Shown here piece by piece: positions 1-15,500 of a stretch of 64,000 nt of DNA. This DNA comes from Cyanophora paradoxa (taxonomy: Eukaryota; Glaucocystophyceae; Cyanophorales; Cyanophoraceae): assembly GCA_004431415.1 (NCBI GenBank), contig QPMI01000061.1, positions 90,243 through 154,242 on the forward strand, given 5' to 3'. Positions within the stretch are counted from its first letter, which is position 1. Every line of letters begins with the position of its first letter. Position numbers and translations under genes: made by a program. A model generated the notes under the pieces. That model saw only the letters and a list, made by a program, of their open reading frames with translations, was not told the origin of the DNA and ran no database searches.

Positions 1-130
1 CACGTACAGGTTTGCCTCCACACCGAGCTCCCTGGCAGCCATGAGATGCCTGCGATCGGACGAGATGGCGATTGTGCGTGGCGGAATTCGATGCCGCCTC
101 CCATCGGCTCGCACCTGAAATCCGCAGACC

Positions 131-579
131 TTGTCGTTCGCTCGCGCATCCAGCGGGGTCACACGGCACAGGGAGGGCCGACCCCCGCCCACGCCGCGGA
201 AGCGCCCGACCACTCCCACTGCGACGCGACCCTCGAGCGGTGCGCCATGCCACGCCGCGACGCGCCTCCGCTCTCGCTTAAAAGCTCTCAGGCGCTTCCA
301 CATCCCGGGCCTCTCGAACGCTTCCTCTGATGACGTCCTTTACGCAAATCTCCGCTTCGGCGCGCTCTGCCCCGCGCGGCATGCAGAGCGGCTGCGGCTG
401 ACCCCACCCGCGCAGGGATCCTGGAGGTGCACATCCCGAAGGCCGAGCTGATCGCGCGGCGGCCGGGTGCAGCGGAGGCGGCGGCGGCGGAGGCGCCGCT
501 CTCGGAGAAGGCTGCGGAGGACGCCATCCGCGAAGGCATCCTCTGCGACCCCGAGGCCGTCGTCGACAAGTACGCGTAG
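131..579 (+). CDS. Small heat-shock protein (Hsp20) C-terminal part
   Basis: The 3' end of a spliced gene whose 5' exons were not resolved. One exon ending at 359 reads RRFHIPG and then SSDDV and ANLRF. A 56-nt GC-AG intron (360-415) follows, and the next exon (416-579) continues with GILEVHIPKAE up to a TAG at 577-579. The combination RRFxIPG, DxV, GxLEVxIPKAE is the second half of the alpha-crystallin domain of Hsp20 chaperones, which hold unfolding proteins. The C-terminal tail after the domain is alanine/glutamate-rich and shows no clear IxI anchor motif. The left limit given is only that of the open frame; the true start may lie outside the window. It is convergent with the next gene, 123 bp apart. 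Confidence 0.55.
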
Positions 580-702
580 GCCCCGAAGGCCTCCCGAGCC
601 GGCGGCCGCCACGCCCGCCGCAGTGCGTGCTTCGCTTCGCGGGCCTCTCCCCTGTAAATATGCTGCATCGATGCATTGCACATGGCGCGAAGCCTGAAGA
701 AA

Positions 703-3700
703 CTATCCGACGCTGCCGCGCCGGTTGCCCCCCGAGGAGCCCGGCTGGGAGAGCGGGACGCTGCCGCGCCGCCCGGCGGGGTCCTTCTTGGGCGTGGAGG
801 GCTGTTCGCCCGAGGCCCAGGGGGGTGCTTCGCGGGCGGCCGGCGTGCCGGCGCCGCCGCTGCCGGCGCCGGCGCTCTGGGGCCGGGAGCCGCCGGGGGG
901 CGTGGGGGCCTTCGAGGGGGCCACGGAGGGGCCCTTGGAGGCGGCGGCCCTCTCCGCCCACTGCGTCCACTCCTGCGGGGCCCGGCCGCTCAGGGGAGAT
1001 GCGGGGCGGGGCGGGGCGGGGCGGGGCGGGGCGGGGCGCGGGGGCGGGCCTGCATGATGGCGACGAGGAAGATCTCGAAGGGGACGCGCCCGACGAGCTT
1101 GGCGTGCACGTCCCGCCGCCCGATGTTCCCCAGCTGCTTCGCCTTCTCGATCAGCGGCTCCAGCAGCTGCGGCCTCCGCTTCATGAAGAGCCTGCGGGGC
1201 GCCCTCGGCGACGGCCGGCCCGGCGCCGGCAGCAAGGCGGGGCGGGGCGGGGCGGGCCTGTTGATGAGCTTGACGGCCTGCGTGTAGGCGATGGTGCAGC
1301 CGCCGGGCTTGCCGAACTCGCTCCAGAAGCGGTTTGTTATGGCGTTCGCCGCCGCCTCGTTGCTCCCGGCCTCGTCCCGGATGAGCACCGTCAGGATCCC
1401 CAGGCCCTGCCCCCGCCTCAGCGCGGGGCGGGGCGGGGGCGGGGGCGGGGCCGGCGCGCGCGCCTCCAAGTAGATGTCCAGCGCCTCCGTGTTCTGCACC
1501 TCGACAAGCCCTGCCCCGCCCCGCCGTCAGGCCCCCCGAGGCCGCCTCGGCGAGGCCCCGCCCCGCCCCGCCCCGCCCTGCGCGCACCGCACATCTGGCC
1601 GACGACGTAGACGCGCCAGTCCTTCTCGCGCTCGCGCCAGAGGGTGACGGCGAGCTTGCGGAGCCAGTCCTCGGCGAGCTTCCGCAGCCCGTACTTGTTG
1701 AGCATGAACGAGCAGACGTACTCGGCCATGACGTCGCGCGCGCGGCCCCGGGCCGCCTCGCCCCCGTCGCTCCCGTTCACCGCCGCGCCCGCGATCGCCG
1801 CCGCCATCGAAGGCTCGCCGAGGCGCGCCGCGAAGATCTCCGCCGTCAGCTGCCCCCGGCCCCGCCTCGGCGAGCGGCCGGAAGGCGTAGAGGGAGGGCG
1901 CGCACGGCGTAGAGGGAGCCGATGGTGACGCCGCGCTCCCCCGCCTGGACCGTCCCCGCCAGCGCCGCCCCCACGCTGCCCCGCCCTCAGCGAGGCGAGG
2001 AGGAGGGGGCGGGGGCGGGGGCGGGGGCGGACAAGTCGTCCCAGACGCGGGGCACGGAGGGGGCGCGCTGGGCGACGGCGATGCGGCGGAGCCAGGCCGG
2101 CTGCCCCTCCCCCGTCGCCACCGCCCGCCCCGCACCCTCGTCCCAGAACGCGTCCACCACCTGCCCCCGCGTCAAGCGCGCAGCGGCGCCGGCGGGGCGG
2201 GGCGGGGCGGGGCGAAGCGGCGGGCCTCGTCCGCTTCGCTGTAGGCGTTGCCCTGCAGGTCCGTCCCGTTGAGCGTCTGCGTCCCGTGCTCGCGCACCTC
2301 CCGCGCCCCCGCCCCGTAGCCGGCCCCGCCGCCGCCGCCGCCGCCCCGCTTGGCCGCCTTGCCCTTGCCCTTGCCCTTCGCCGCCTTCCGCCGCTTCTTC
2401 TTGCCGCCGGCCTCGCTCCCGTCCGCCTCGCCGTCCTCCCCCTCGCCCTCCTCGCCCTCCTCCTCGTGCGCCTCGTCCGCCCCCTCCTCGTGCCCCTCCC
2501 CCTCCCCCTCCCCCTCCGCCATCGCCGCCTCCGCCGCCGCCGCCTCCGCCGCCGCCGCTTTCGCCGCTGCCGCCGCCTCCGCCGCTGCGCCGAGCTCGGG
2601 ACGCTGGCCGGGGGGGAATGCGGAGGGGGGCGCGCGCGGACCGTCGGCCTCGGCCTGCTCGCGCTCGAGCTGGGCCATGGCGGCCTGCAGCTCGGGGTCG
2701 AGCCCCGCGCCCTGGGAGGACGAGGCCGCCGGCCGCGACGGGGCCCGCGAGGCCCCGCGGGAGGCCCCGCGCGAGCCGGTGCCGCCGGCGCCGCCGCCAC
2801 CCGCTGGGGCGGGGCGGTCGCGGAGGGAGCGGGCGGCGTCGGCGGCGGCGCGCTCGGCGGCGGCGAGGTCGGCGACGAGGCCCTCGACCTTGAGGCGCGC
2901 GTCCCGCACCTCGCCCTCGCCCCCGCCCAGGCTCACCGCCAGCAGGTACTGCACGTCCTCCAGCCGGTCCCGGCACGACGCCAGGAACTCCGTCCCCACG
3001 CTCCCGTCCTCCCCCACCATCCCCACCAGCTCTGCCCCCACGTCAGCCGCGCGGCCGGCGGGGGCGGCGCGCGGCGCGCACCCTCCTGCACGCGGAGGCG
3101 CTTGCCGGTGATGGAGTACGAGTGCTTGAAGCTCGCCCGCTTCTTCGACGCGTTCCGCGCCCCCGCCTCCCCGCCCGCCCCCTCCTCGCTGCCCGCCTCC
3201 CCCGACGCCCCCGCCCCCGCCGCTGCTGCCGCCGCTGCTGCCGGGAGGCGGCCCGGGCGCTCGTGGCGCCGCTGGGGGCGGCGGAGGGGTCGGCGAGCTG
3301 GATGCGCCGCATCGTCTGGTTGCGCGGCGTGGGCCCGGCGCCCTCCCCCGGGGCCCCGCGCCCCGAGGCCGGCTGCGCATCGCCCGCGGGCGCGTCGCCG
3401 CCCTCGGGCTCGGCCTCCCACCCCTCGCCCTGAAGGTCGATCTGCAGGTCCTCCGCCGCCCCCTTGATGATCTTCTCTGCGCGCGGCCTCGGCGGCGGCC
3501 CGGCGCATCGCGCGGGGCGGGCGGCACCCATGGCCTGGGCGTCGGCGCGGAGGGCGGGGACGTAGGGCCCCTGCGCGGGCGCCAGGGTCCCCTTCATGTG
3601 CGACACGACCTCGAGGAGGCGGACGAGCTTCACGCGCAGCTCCGCCTCCACCTGGGGGGCGGAATCTGGGCGCGCGCGGGAAGGGAGGGGAAACGCGGCC

Positions 3701-5209
3701 TCGCGCGGGCGGGGACCTCGAGGTTGCCGGCGAAGAAGCGCGGCTGCTGCTGGGGCCGGAGGGCCTCGGGGAGAAGCTCCTGCATCCACTCGGTGGCGAG
3801 GTGGCGCCGGGAGCGCGCCTCGGGGGGCGCCATGGCGGAGATCTCCCCGAAGAACTCCCCCACGTACTTCTCGACCCGCTCCAGGGTCCGCCTCAGGTCC
3901 CCCGCCCCCGCCGCCAGCAGCCGCTTGAAGAAGGACCCCGCCTCCTCCAGCCGCTCGTCCACGAAGCCCTTCAGGTCCGCCGCCTCCGCCCCCGCCGCCT
4001 CCGCCGCCGCGGGGGGCGCGCCGTGCAGCCCGCCCGGCGTCGTCGACCCCGCGCGGCGCAGCGCCGCGTCGACGTCGCGCTGGCGCTGGAGGCGGGCGAT
4101 GATGCGGCGCAGGGCGGCGATCTCGGCCTCGAGCTTGGCGCGGCGCTTGGACTCGTTGTACATGCGCCAGCCGTGGAAGGCGGCGACCTGCTCGACGACG
4201 CCGTTCGCCTGCTGCACCTTGCTCATGTACACCTTCTTCACCTCCCGCTCCCGCTCCAGCAGCCCCTTGATCTGGTGCATCAGGCACTCGTTCTGCCGCC
4301 CCGTCAGCGCCCCCGCGGCGGCCGCGGCGCGCGGCGGGGGCGTCACCAGGGCGAAGAAGGGGATGCGGCGCTGCTGCTCCTCGTGGCCGGCCTCGCCCCT
4401 CCACGGCGGCGCGTAGTTCGCGAAGCACGAGAGCATGATCTCCTCCTTCAGGCGCCGCAGGAGCACCCCGTACCGGTCGAAGACCCCGCACAGCTTGTCG
4501 AAGATCTCGCAGCACGCCACCGTGCGAAAGTCTGCGCCCCGGCTCAGCCGCCGAGGGAGCGACGCCAAGAGAGTGCGCGGCGCACAGTTGGGGACGCCGA
4601 GGTGGCGGCTGCGGTCGATGATGTGCGCGAGCTTCATCTCCGCGAAGAGCGCCAGGGAGCGGTAGTCGCCGCTCTCCTTCTGGAAGCTGGACCACCAGTC
4701 CGCGAGCAAGATGCGCTCGACGTACGTGTACTTCTCCACGTAATCGACCGTCTCCTCGAGCCCCGTGGCGAAGGAGCGCGCGTCCTCCTCCTCGCTCGGC
4801 CGGTGCGCGCCCTCCTCCTCCCCCTCCTCCCCGTGCGCGCCCCGCAGCAGCTTCGCGTCGAGCCGGAAGTTGCCCCGCTTCGGCAGCGGCGTCAGCGGCA
4901 GCTGCCGGCGGCGTCAGGGCGGGCCGCTGCGGGCGCCTGCGGGGGGCGGCGCGGGTGCGGCTTGCGCGCCTGCAGGTGCGTGCGGTTCACGAGGCCCGAC
5001 GGCCCGAGGCCGAGCTCCTCGAGCATGTCGGGGCTCAGGAGCTGCAGCGCCGCCATGTCCAGCCCCGGGACGTGGTCGGGGAGCGGCCGCGGGCTCGTCA
5101 TCCCGAGCTTGACCTTGTGCAGGGCCGGGCGCGGAACGTGCAGGTCCCCGCCGCTGGCGACGCCTGCATGGGGGCCCTTCGTGGTCGCGCCCCTGACCTT
5201 AGGCAGCAT
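703..5209 (-). CDS. Large coiled-coil protein, TSNAXIP1-like (possibly axonemal)
   Basis: Multi-exon gene read right to left. The first exon starts at ATG 5209; a GC-AG intron near 4975-4895 leads to the exon with PLPKRGNFRLD and VEKYTYVERILL. Around 4535-4420 a helical block (EIFDKLCGVFDRYGVLL, RRLKEEIMLSCF) resembles the N-terminal domain of TSNAXIP1-type flagellar proteins. Long coiled coils follow (about 4300-3600), then an acidic E/G-rich and lysine-rich stretch (2540-2330), a conserved helical region (1830-1100; AEYVCSFMLNKYGLRKLAEDWL, then TNRFWSEFGKPGG) and a basic Ser/Pro tail ending at 703. No catalytic motif is seen. The axonemal assignment is weak inference. Start and several exon borders are tentative. 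Confidence 0.5.
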
Positions 5210-5677
5210 TGCGGGGACCTGCGCTCGCTCCAGTCAGCGACGGCCGGAAGGTCCCTCGAGGTTGCGCTTCGCATGCCGGCCATTCGCATGCCGGTCAGGT
5301 GCGCTCCGCATGATATCATAGCTATCATAGCTAAGCTTTCTGTGCTCACCGACGCGCGAAGGGGATTGCCGCGCTGAGGTGGCGGCTGCGGGCCGGGGCT
5401 CGGCATGTTCGCGCGCAGGGGCTGTTGTGTCAAAGCGCTATGCAAACTTCCACCGCTTGCACCCCCTGGTCTCCTGGTCGTTCTGCGAGCCGCGCTGCAA
5501 ACTTCGGTCTCCTGGTCGTTCTGCGAGCCGCGCTGCGCTGAGGCCCCGTAATCGCGTAGCTATGCTCTCCTCATCGTCTTAAACGCATTTCCAGATGCTC
5601 GTCGTTGAGGCTATATGTGGCTTGAAGCTTGGGCTTGGAGTCCAGCTCGCAGCTTGTGGCTTGTGGCTTGTCGGACG
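5210..5677. other. Divergent intergenic region with a tandem repeat
   Basis: Holds the start regions of the coiled-coil gene (leftward) and the importin gene (rightward). It is less GC-rich than the exons and contains a 31-bp direct repeat (5468-5536), a duplicated ATCATAGCT at about 5313-5332 and repeated CTTGTGG units near 5650. No further gene seen. Confidence 0.5.
5468..5536. repeat. 31-bp direct repeat, two copies
   Basis: A 31-bp sequence beginning GGTCTCCTGGTCG and ending CCGCGCTGC occurs at 5468-5498 and again at 5506-5536 (period 38 bp), apparently without mismatch, upstream of the importin start. Confidence 0.85.
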
Positions 5678-8600
5678 ATGGCGGACGTCCCGATGGACCC
5701 CGACAGCGTCGCGCAGATCCTGCGCTCGCTGCTTGTTCCGGATACATCGGTCGTCAGCGCCGCGGAGGAGCGCATCAAGAAGGTCGTCAAGCAGCCGGAG
5801 TGCGTCGGGGTCCTCTTGCACCTCATCCAGGCATGCCCCGAGCCCCAGGCGAGCCTCTTTCTGCCCGACCCGCCCAGCGCGCACGGAGCCCGGGCGCTGC
5901 CGGCTCGCGATCGTCCCCGCCGCCGGCTCACCTTCCCACCCGCGGTGCGCGCGAGCAGGTCCGGCAGCTTGCGGCGGTGATGCTCCGCAAGAAGATTGCC
6001 ACGCACTACGGCCGCATCCCCGCCGACCTGCAGGCCTCCGTCAAGACCGTGATGCTCGAGAGCATCGTGAAGGAGCCGCAGTGCGCTGGCCGAACGCCGC
6101 CGCCGCGAGCGCGCGAAGTCTAATTCGCGGCGCCCGCTCGCAGGAGCCTGGTGCGGCGCGCCGTATCGAACGTGGTGGCGGCGCTGGCGAAGCTGCTGGT
6201 CCCGCCCGGGCAGTGGAACGAGCTGCTCGTGTTCCTGCACCAGTGCTCGCAGAGTCCGCAGAAGGAGCACCGCGAGGCGAGCCGCCCGGGGCGTGGTGCC
6301 GCGCCCGCGGCGGCGGCTCACGTCGGCGGCGCAGGCGGCGATGCTACTGTTCAGCACGCTGACGGAGACGATCGGTGACACGCTGCGGCAGCACTTCGAG
6401 ACGCTGAAGAACGTGTTCGCCACCGGCCTCGCTGACGCCGAGGCCTCGGTCCGCGTCGCCGCCCTCAAGTGCGCTCGGCGCCCAGAGCGCGCGCGCGCGT
6501 GCAACCTCCGGCGCTCACGCGCCGCAGGGCGGTGTCGGCGCTGGTGCAGTGGATCGAGAACGAGCAGGAGGCGGTGCGGGGGCCGACCCCCGGGCGCGCC
6601 CTCTGCCGCGGCCCGACGCGCGGGGCGGGGCGCAGGGGATCTTCGGGCAGCTCATCGTGCCGATCGTGACGGTGGTGCGGCAGTGCCTGGCGCAGGGCGA
6701 CGAGGACACCGCCATCAAGGCCTTCGAGATCTTCGACGACTGCGTCGAGCTCGTGCGCGCCGCCCCCCGCCCCCCGCCCCCGCCCCCCGCGCCGCCCGCC
6801 GGCCGCTGAGCGGAGCGCAGGACGTGGCGGTCCCCGTGCCGCTGCTGGTGGAGCTCATGCTGGAGGTGGCGCGCAACGCGCAGCTCGAGCTGAACACGCG
6901 CGAGAAGGCCCTCAACTTCGTCTGCTGGGTCGCCCAGTTGTGCGCCCGGGCGCCGCGCGCGGCGGGGCGGGGCGCCGGTGGCGGCGGGGCTGACGGGGGG
7001 CGGGGGCAGCAAGCCGAAGGTGCTGACGAAGAACAAGGCGCTGGTGCAGGCGACGCTGGAGACGCTCTTCCGCATGGCCGTCGAGCCCGAGGACGACCCC
7101 TCCGACGCCGACGAGCTCACCTCCTACAAGGCCCGCCCCGCCCCGCCCCGCCCCGCTCCGCGGCCCCGCTGAGCGCGGGGGGACGCGCAGGTCGGCTGCC
7201 AGACGGTGGACGCCCTGGCGCAGTGCCTGCCCCCCAAGCACGTCTTCCCCGCCGTGTGGGAGTTCAGCAGCCGCGCCTGCGCCTCCCCGCACCCCGCCGA
7301 GCGCCGGGCCGGCCAGATCATCCTCGGCGTCGCCTCCGAGGGCTGCCGCGAGGTCATGCGCGTGCGCCCCCGCGCCGCCCCTCGCCCGCCCCCGCGCGCG
7401 CCGCCCGGGGGCGTGGCTGAGGAGGGGGGGCAGGACAAGCTGAACGAGCTGCTGCCGGTGGTGTACGCGGGGACGACGGACGGGGAGCTGCACGTGCGCG
7501 AGGCCGCCTGCATCGCCCTCGCCCAGTTCGCCGAGTTCCTCCAGCCCGTGAGGCCGTCCCCCGCCTCGCCCCGCCCCGCCCCGCGCCCCGCGCCCGGCAG
7601 CTGACCGCGGGGGTGCGCGGGCAGGAGATCTTCGAGCACCACGCGAACCTGATGCCGGTGCTGCTGGGGCTGCTGCAGGACGCGCGCGAGGTCGTGCAGG
7701 AGAAGACCTGCTACGCCCTCGACGCCCTCTGCGAGAACATGGAGGCCGACGACATCCGTGCGGCCCCCGCGCCCCGCCCGCGCCCGCCCCGGCGCCTCGC
7801 CGACGGGGCGGGGGGCAGTGCCGTACCTGGGGACGCTGGTGGAGGCGCTGATGCGGCTGCTGCACCACGGCAAGGGGAACGTGCAGGAGATGGCCGTCTC
7901 GGCCCTCGCCTCGCTCGCCTCGGCCGCGGAGGACAAGTTCGCGCCCTACTACGCCGCCGTCCAGCAGACCATGTCCGCCCTCATGCGGCTCGCCTCGGAG
8001 GACAAGATCACGCTGAGGGCGCGCGCAACCGAGTGCGCCGGCCTCGTCGCCCTCTCCGTGGGGCGCGCGGTGTGCGGCGGGGACGTGCCGGGGCTCCTGG
8101 CGGCGACGCTGCAGAACATGCAGTCCGTCGACTCGAACGAGCTGCGGGAGCTCTCCTACGGCCTCCTGCAGAACGTCTGCCGCCTCCTCAAGGAGGACTT
8201 CGCGGCGTACCTCCCCACCGTCGTCCCCCTCGCCATCGCCTCGTGCGAGTCCGAGGACGGCATCGTCAGCGGCCCCGACGAGGGCGACGACGACGACGAC
8301 GACGACGCCCCGGTCCGCCTCGCCCCGCGCCCCGCCGGCGCGGCCGGGCTCGCCCGCTGACGGCGCGCAGGGGCGGGGCATCGACTCGGACGACGAGAAG
8401 GACGACCGGCCGCGCTCGATCTCGGTGCGGACGGCGTGGCTGGACGAGAAGGCGGCGGCGGCGTCGGCGCTGGGGTGCTTCGCCGAGTGCACGGGGGCGC
8501 TGTTCGCGCCCTACGTGGAGCGGTCGGTGAAGACGCTCGTGGACCTCGCCAAGTACTTCCACGAGGACGTGCGCGGCTCCGTCATGGGCTCCCTCTACTG

Positions 8601-10049
8601 GATGGCCGTCGTTGTCCACGAGACGTGCCCGCCGGCGCACCCGCGGCCCCCCGAGGAGCAGACCGTCCGCAAAATGCCCTTCAAGGGGGGCGACCCCGCC
8701 GCCGCCGGGCCCTCCCTCATGCCCACCGACCGGCCCAAGTACTGGGCGAAGAACCGTCCCGAGACGTGGGGCCTCTCGGAGCAGGCGGCGCAGTGCGTGG
8801 CCGCGATCCAGGGCCCGTACCTCGAGGCGCTGGAGGAGGACGACGACCGGGACGTCGTGCGCACGGCCTGCGAGGCGCTCGGCGACCTCGTCCACCACCT
8901 CGGGCCCGCCGCCGTCCAGCAGTGCATGGAGCGGCTCGTCTCGGCCCTCGTCACGCTCCTCAAGCGCAAGGCCCCCTGCCAGGTCTACGAGGAGGAGGAG
9001 GAGGAGGGCGAGCACGCGCACGCCGGCGCCAGCGCACCGGACGCCGACGAGCGCGCCGGCGCCGACGAGAGCAACGACGCCGGTCCGCCCCGCCATGCTC
9101 CGCCGCCCCGGGCGCTCGCTCGGACCTCTGAGCGGGGCGCAGAGGAGGTGCTGACGGACGCGGTGTGCGAGTGCGTGGCGGGCCTGGCGAAGGGCCTGGG
9201 GCCGGCCTTCGCGCCCTTCTACGCGCAGCTCTTCCCCCACATCATCAAGTACTCGCGGGCCTCGCGCTCGGCCCAGGAGCGCGTGATGGCGATCGGGAAC
9301 TGCGCGGAGGTGTGCAACTTCCTGCAGTACGCGTGCGAGCCGTACGTGCAGCGGGTGGCGGAGGCGGCGGTGCGGGGCCTGCGGGACGAGGACGAGGGCG
9401 TGCAGCGCAACTCGGCCTACTGCGTGGGCGTCCTCTGCGAGCACGGCGGGGCCGCCGCGCAGGCCCTCGTCCTCCCCGCCCTGCAGGCCCTCCACCCCCT
9501 CTTCTCCAAGCCCGAGGACAAGGCCGTCACCGACAACGCCGCCGCCGCCGTCGCCCGCATGATCCTCGCCCACCCCGCCACCGTGCCCCTCCCCCAGGTC
9601 CCCCCCGCCCCGCCCCGCCCCGCCCCGCCCCGCCCCGCGCCGCCCCGGGGGAAGCGAGGGGCGGGGCAGGTGCTGCCGGTGCTGCTGGCGGCCCTCCCCC
9701 TCAAGTCGGACCGCGACGAGGAGCCCGTCGTCTACCGCGCCCTCCGCGCCCTCTACGACTCCAAGAACCCCGCTGTGCGCCATGCCCCGCCCCGCCCCGC
9801 CCCGCCCCGGCCCCGCAGCCAGCCGGCGGGCCTCACGCGCGGGGCGGGCAGCTGGAGCCGTGCTTCGAGCGGGTGCTGGAGGTGCTGGGGGAGGGGGTGG
9901 CGTCGGGGCAGAGCTCGGGGCCGGTGCGGGCGCAGGTCGCCGACTTCGTGCGCGCCGTCGTCGCCCAGCACCGGGACGCCGTCGCCCAGATGCTCCCCCG
10001 CCTCTCCTCGGGCCAGCACCTCGCCCCCTTCCTCGCCGGCCCCGCATAG
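5678..10049 (+). CDS. IPO4: Importin-4/KAP123-type karyopherin beta
   Basis: HEAT-repeat nuclear import receptor of the importin-4/Kap123 group; the family carries ribosomal proteins and histones through the nuclear pore with RanGTP. The start is ATG 5678 (MADVPMDPDSVAQ). The importin N-terminal pattern VRQLAAVMLRKKI follows near 5960. Exons then carry successive HEAT repeats, including AFEIFDDCVEL, ALDALCENMEADDI and ATECAGLVALSVG, and an acidic loop of seven aspartates near 8290. The last exon ends at TAG 10047-10049. There are about twelve short introns; 7131-7190 is GC-AG and restores SYK|VGCQTVDAL. Importin-5 is the main alternative, but the order and wording of the repeats (AFEIFDD, ELNTREKALNFVCWV) fit importin-4 better. 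Confidence 0.85.
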
Positions 10050-10239
10050 CCCTCCCCTCCCCGTTTGAATTCACGCGATTGCACGGGACGCTCTAGCTAT
10101 GACTCGCTTCGAGCCCAGGCAACGCCCGCCGTACATCCGATATCCGTCGAATCCCCAGACTTGCAACAGGTTAGGGGACTGAGCGCTCCCGCTCCAAAGC
10201 AAGGCCGCGGGCAAAGGCTCTTCAGGTTAGGTACGATTA

Positions 10240-12539
<2,300 letters not shown>

Positions 12540-15500
12540 ATGGCCGCTCCCAACTCTCCCAACTGCATACGTGGTCTGATCGGAGTGCAGGATGAGAAAA
12601 CCCAGCTCCTGGCACAGTCTCTTTCAGTTGCGATCCTCTTCAGTCTCCCCTTCAACGTCGCCTGGATCGCCCCCATCTGGAGCAGGGAACGATGCCGGTG
12701 CGCTGCATAATCTAGCCGCTGCGCCAGCGCCGTGGCCGCGCTGGCAGGTGTCAATTGCCCAGCGGCGCTGCTGACGGCCCGCCGTGCAGGCTCGCGCTGG
12801 CGCACGTCATCGTCAACCTCGCGTGCTTTATTCTGTCGCGTACGCGGCACGTCATGATCGCAGTGTACCTATGGCCTGTTCTCCTCTTCCTCACGGAGCT
12901 GCTCGACCTGTATGCGCTACATGCGCTTGGTGATTTCTCAAATAAATGAGTTTGAACTGGACTGCTTAAAACCCATTGCAGATACCCACATTACCTTCGT
13001 CTTTTTAGTAGTTCTTCTGCAGCTTGTAATCTTCATTTTGCCTGTGATTTTTTCAGTGCGCCACCCGCACGCCCGTCTCCCGCTCGCCGTCCGACGGCCG
13101 ACCGCCGCCCGCCGGCAGCTGCTCTTCCTCGCCTTCGCGACGGTGCTGCTGGCCCTCGCGGAGCGCTTCGGCGCGCCCTTCGGCATCAGTCAGTATGATT
13201 GGTGCGCCCGCGCTCTGCTCTCCCGCCCGCCCCGCCGCCCGCCCGCCCCCTTGACCCGCCCGCCGCGCAGGTGGTTCTGGTGCGGCTTCGGCGGGGCCGT
13301 CCGCCTGGGGTCACCCCCCTCGGCCTCACGGGCAGGGCGGGGGCGGGGGCGCAGGTACGCGTTCGCGGTGCTGTCGAGCTTCGGGGTGGCGGCGTACGTG
13401 GCGGGGCGCGAGCGGCGGGCGGTGGCGCTCGTGGAGGACGCCCTCGGCGTCCTCAAGGAGGAGACCAACATGAAGACGCAGTTCATCGGTGCGCAATCCC
13501 CCGCACCGAGCGACCGCCCCCGGCCCTGGCGGCCCCGGCGCCGCGGCGGCCGAACCTTGCTTCGGGCCGCACGCACAGCTCACGCACGCTTGCAGCTAAT
13601 GTCTCGCACGAGATGCGCACCCCGCTCACGGGTGCGGTGCGTGCTTGCGGAGGCGCGTGCGGTGCTGAGGCTCCTGCGGCAGCGGTGTGCGGGGCGGCGG
13701 AGCTGCTGCGGGAGTCCGGGCTGGACGAGGAGCAGGCGGAGCTGGTGGGGATGATCGAGAGCGCGGCGGAGGGCGCCGTCCGCCTCGTGACCTCCATCCT
13801 GGACTACTCCAAGCTCGCCGCCGGCGTCATCGAGCTCAAGGAGGAGCTTTTCGACGTCCGGTGCGCCCCCGCCGGCCCCGCGGGGCGTGCGGAGCGGCCC
13901 GCGCCTCCCCCGCCCTCGACAGTCTCTGTTACCTGCTCTGCCCCCTCCCTCTCTCTATGCGATCCCCCGGCGCTGCACTGCTGAACTGGGGCCTGCAGGG
14001 ATCTCTTTGAAAACTGCGTGGGGGCCATCTGGCCGGTGGCCCGCCTCAAGGCGCGCCCGCCCCGCCCCGCCCCGGCCGGCCGCGCCCCGCGGCTGAGGCC
14101 GCTGGCAGAACCTCTCGGTGGACCTGCTGATCGACTGCCCCTTCCACGAGCCGCACGTCGGCGACACGGGCAAGATCCGCCAGGTCCCCGCCCCGCCCCG
14201 CCCCGCATCGCACCCGCCCCGTCGTCTCTCCGCCGCTTGAGCTGCTGGGGGCAGGCTACTTTTAACTTCTTGAGCAACGCCATCAAGGTCAGCGTCGCGT
14301 CCAGCTGCTTTCGTCCCCCAGACTGCTCTCTTCCAAACTGCTTCGTCCAACCTGGCCCCTCCAACCGCGTTCAAACCTAGCCCGCCTAATTCAACCCCGT
14401 CCAACTTAGCCCGCCCAACCTAGCTCGTCCAGCCCCGTCCAACCCGCAGCCGCCGCTCCCCCATCCCCCCGCCGCCGCCCCTGACGCGCCCTGTCGCCCC
14501 GCAGTTCACCCAGCAGGGCTCCATCGAAGGCGCGCCCGCTCCCCCGCTCCTCCGCCCTCGCGCCGCCGCCCCTCACGCGCCCCGGCGCCGCGCAGTGAGC
14601 GTCTTCGTCACGCCGGACCCTCCGGTGAGCGGCGGGCGGCCCCGGCGGGCGGCGCTCGCTCGGCCTCGCCGCTGACGCGGGGGCGGCAGCGGCGGCGGTA
14701 CCACGTGCTGGAGGTGCGGGTGCGGGACAACGGGCCGGGCATCCCCAAGGACAAGATGCAGCTCCTCTTCCGCAGATTCATGCAGTCCGCCGCCCCGCCC
14801 GCCCCGCCCTGCCTCGCCTCGCCCGGCCCTCGCCGAGGGCGCCGGCCGGCGCAGGCTGCACGACGCGATGACGGGCAAGGTCCAGGGGACGGGCCTGGGC
14901 CTCGGTGCGCGCCGCGGGGCGTTGAGCTGCTCCCCGCCGCGCCTTAGCTCGGGGGGCAGCGATCACGAAGTCGCTGGTGGAGGCGATGGGGGGCACGGTG
15001 TGGGTGGAGAGCGCGCAGGACCCGCTGCAGCACGGCTCCACTTTCGGCTTCCGCCTCCCCCTCCGCCGCAGACCCGGCCCCGGCCCCGGGCCCCTCGCCG
15101 CCCCGGGCGCCGCGGGGCGCCGCCCCTCGATCTCGCTCTCGGGGCCGGGGGCGGGCGAGGGGGAGGCGTCGCCGCTGGGGGCCCCGGGGGGCATCCCCTC
15201 GTTCACCGCCTCCGAGGGCCCCGCGCCCCTGGCGCAGGGCGAGGAGGCCCGCTGGCGCCGCCGCTGGAGCGCCGACGGCAGCGCCGCCCCGCCGGCCCCC
15301 GCCCCGCCCCGGGGAGGGCGACGGCCCCGCCGCGTCCGGCGAGGAGGCGCCGCCCCGCCCGCCCACCTTCCTCCGCTTCCCCGCCGACGACGAGACCGAG
15401 GAGTCGTGCGGCGAGGGCGAGGCGGGCGGCGAGGGGCCGCGCGGCGCGGAGCACTTGCTCGAGGCGCCGCCCTCGCGCAAGGACAGCGAGTCGCGGCGGC

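Noticed and set aside
1010-1040. GGGGC tandem repeat as a minisatellite
   Set aside because: It is the G-rich half of an intron of the coiled-coil gene, on the pattern of many other introns here.
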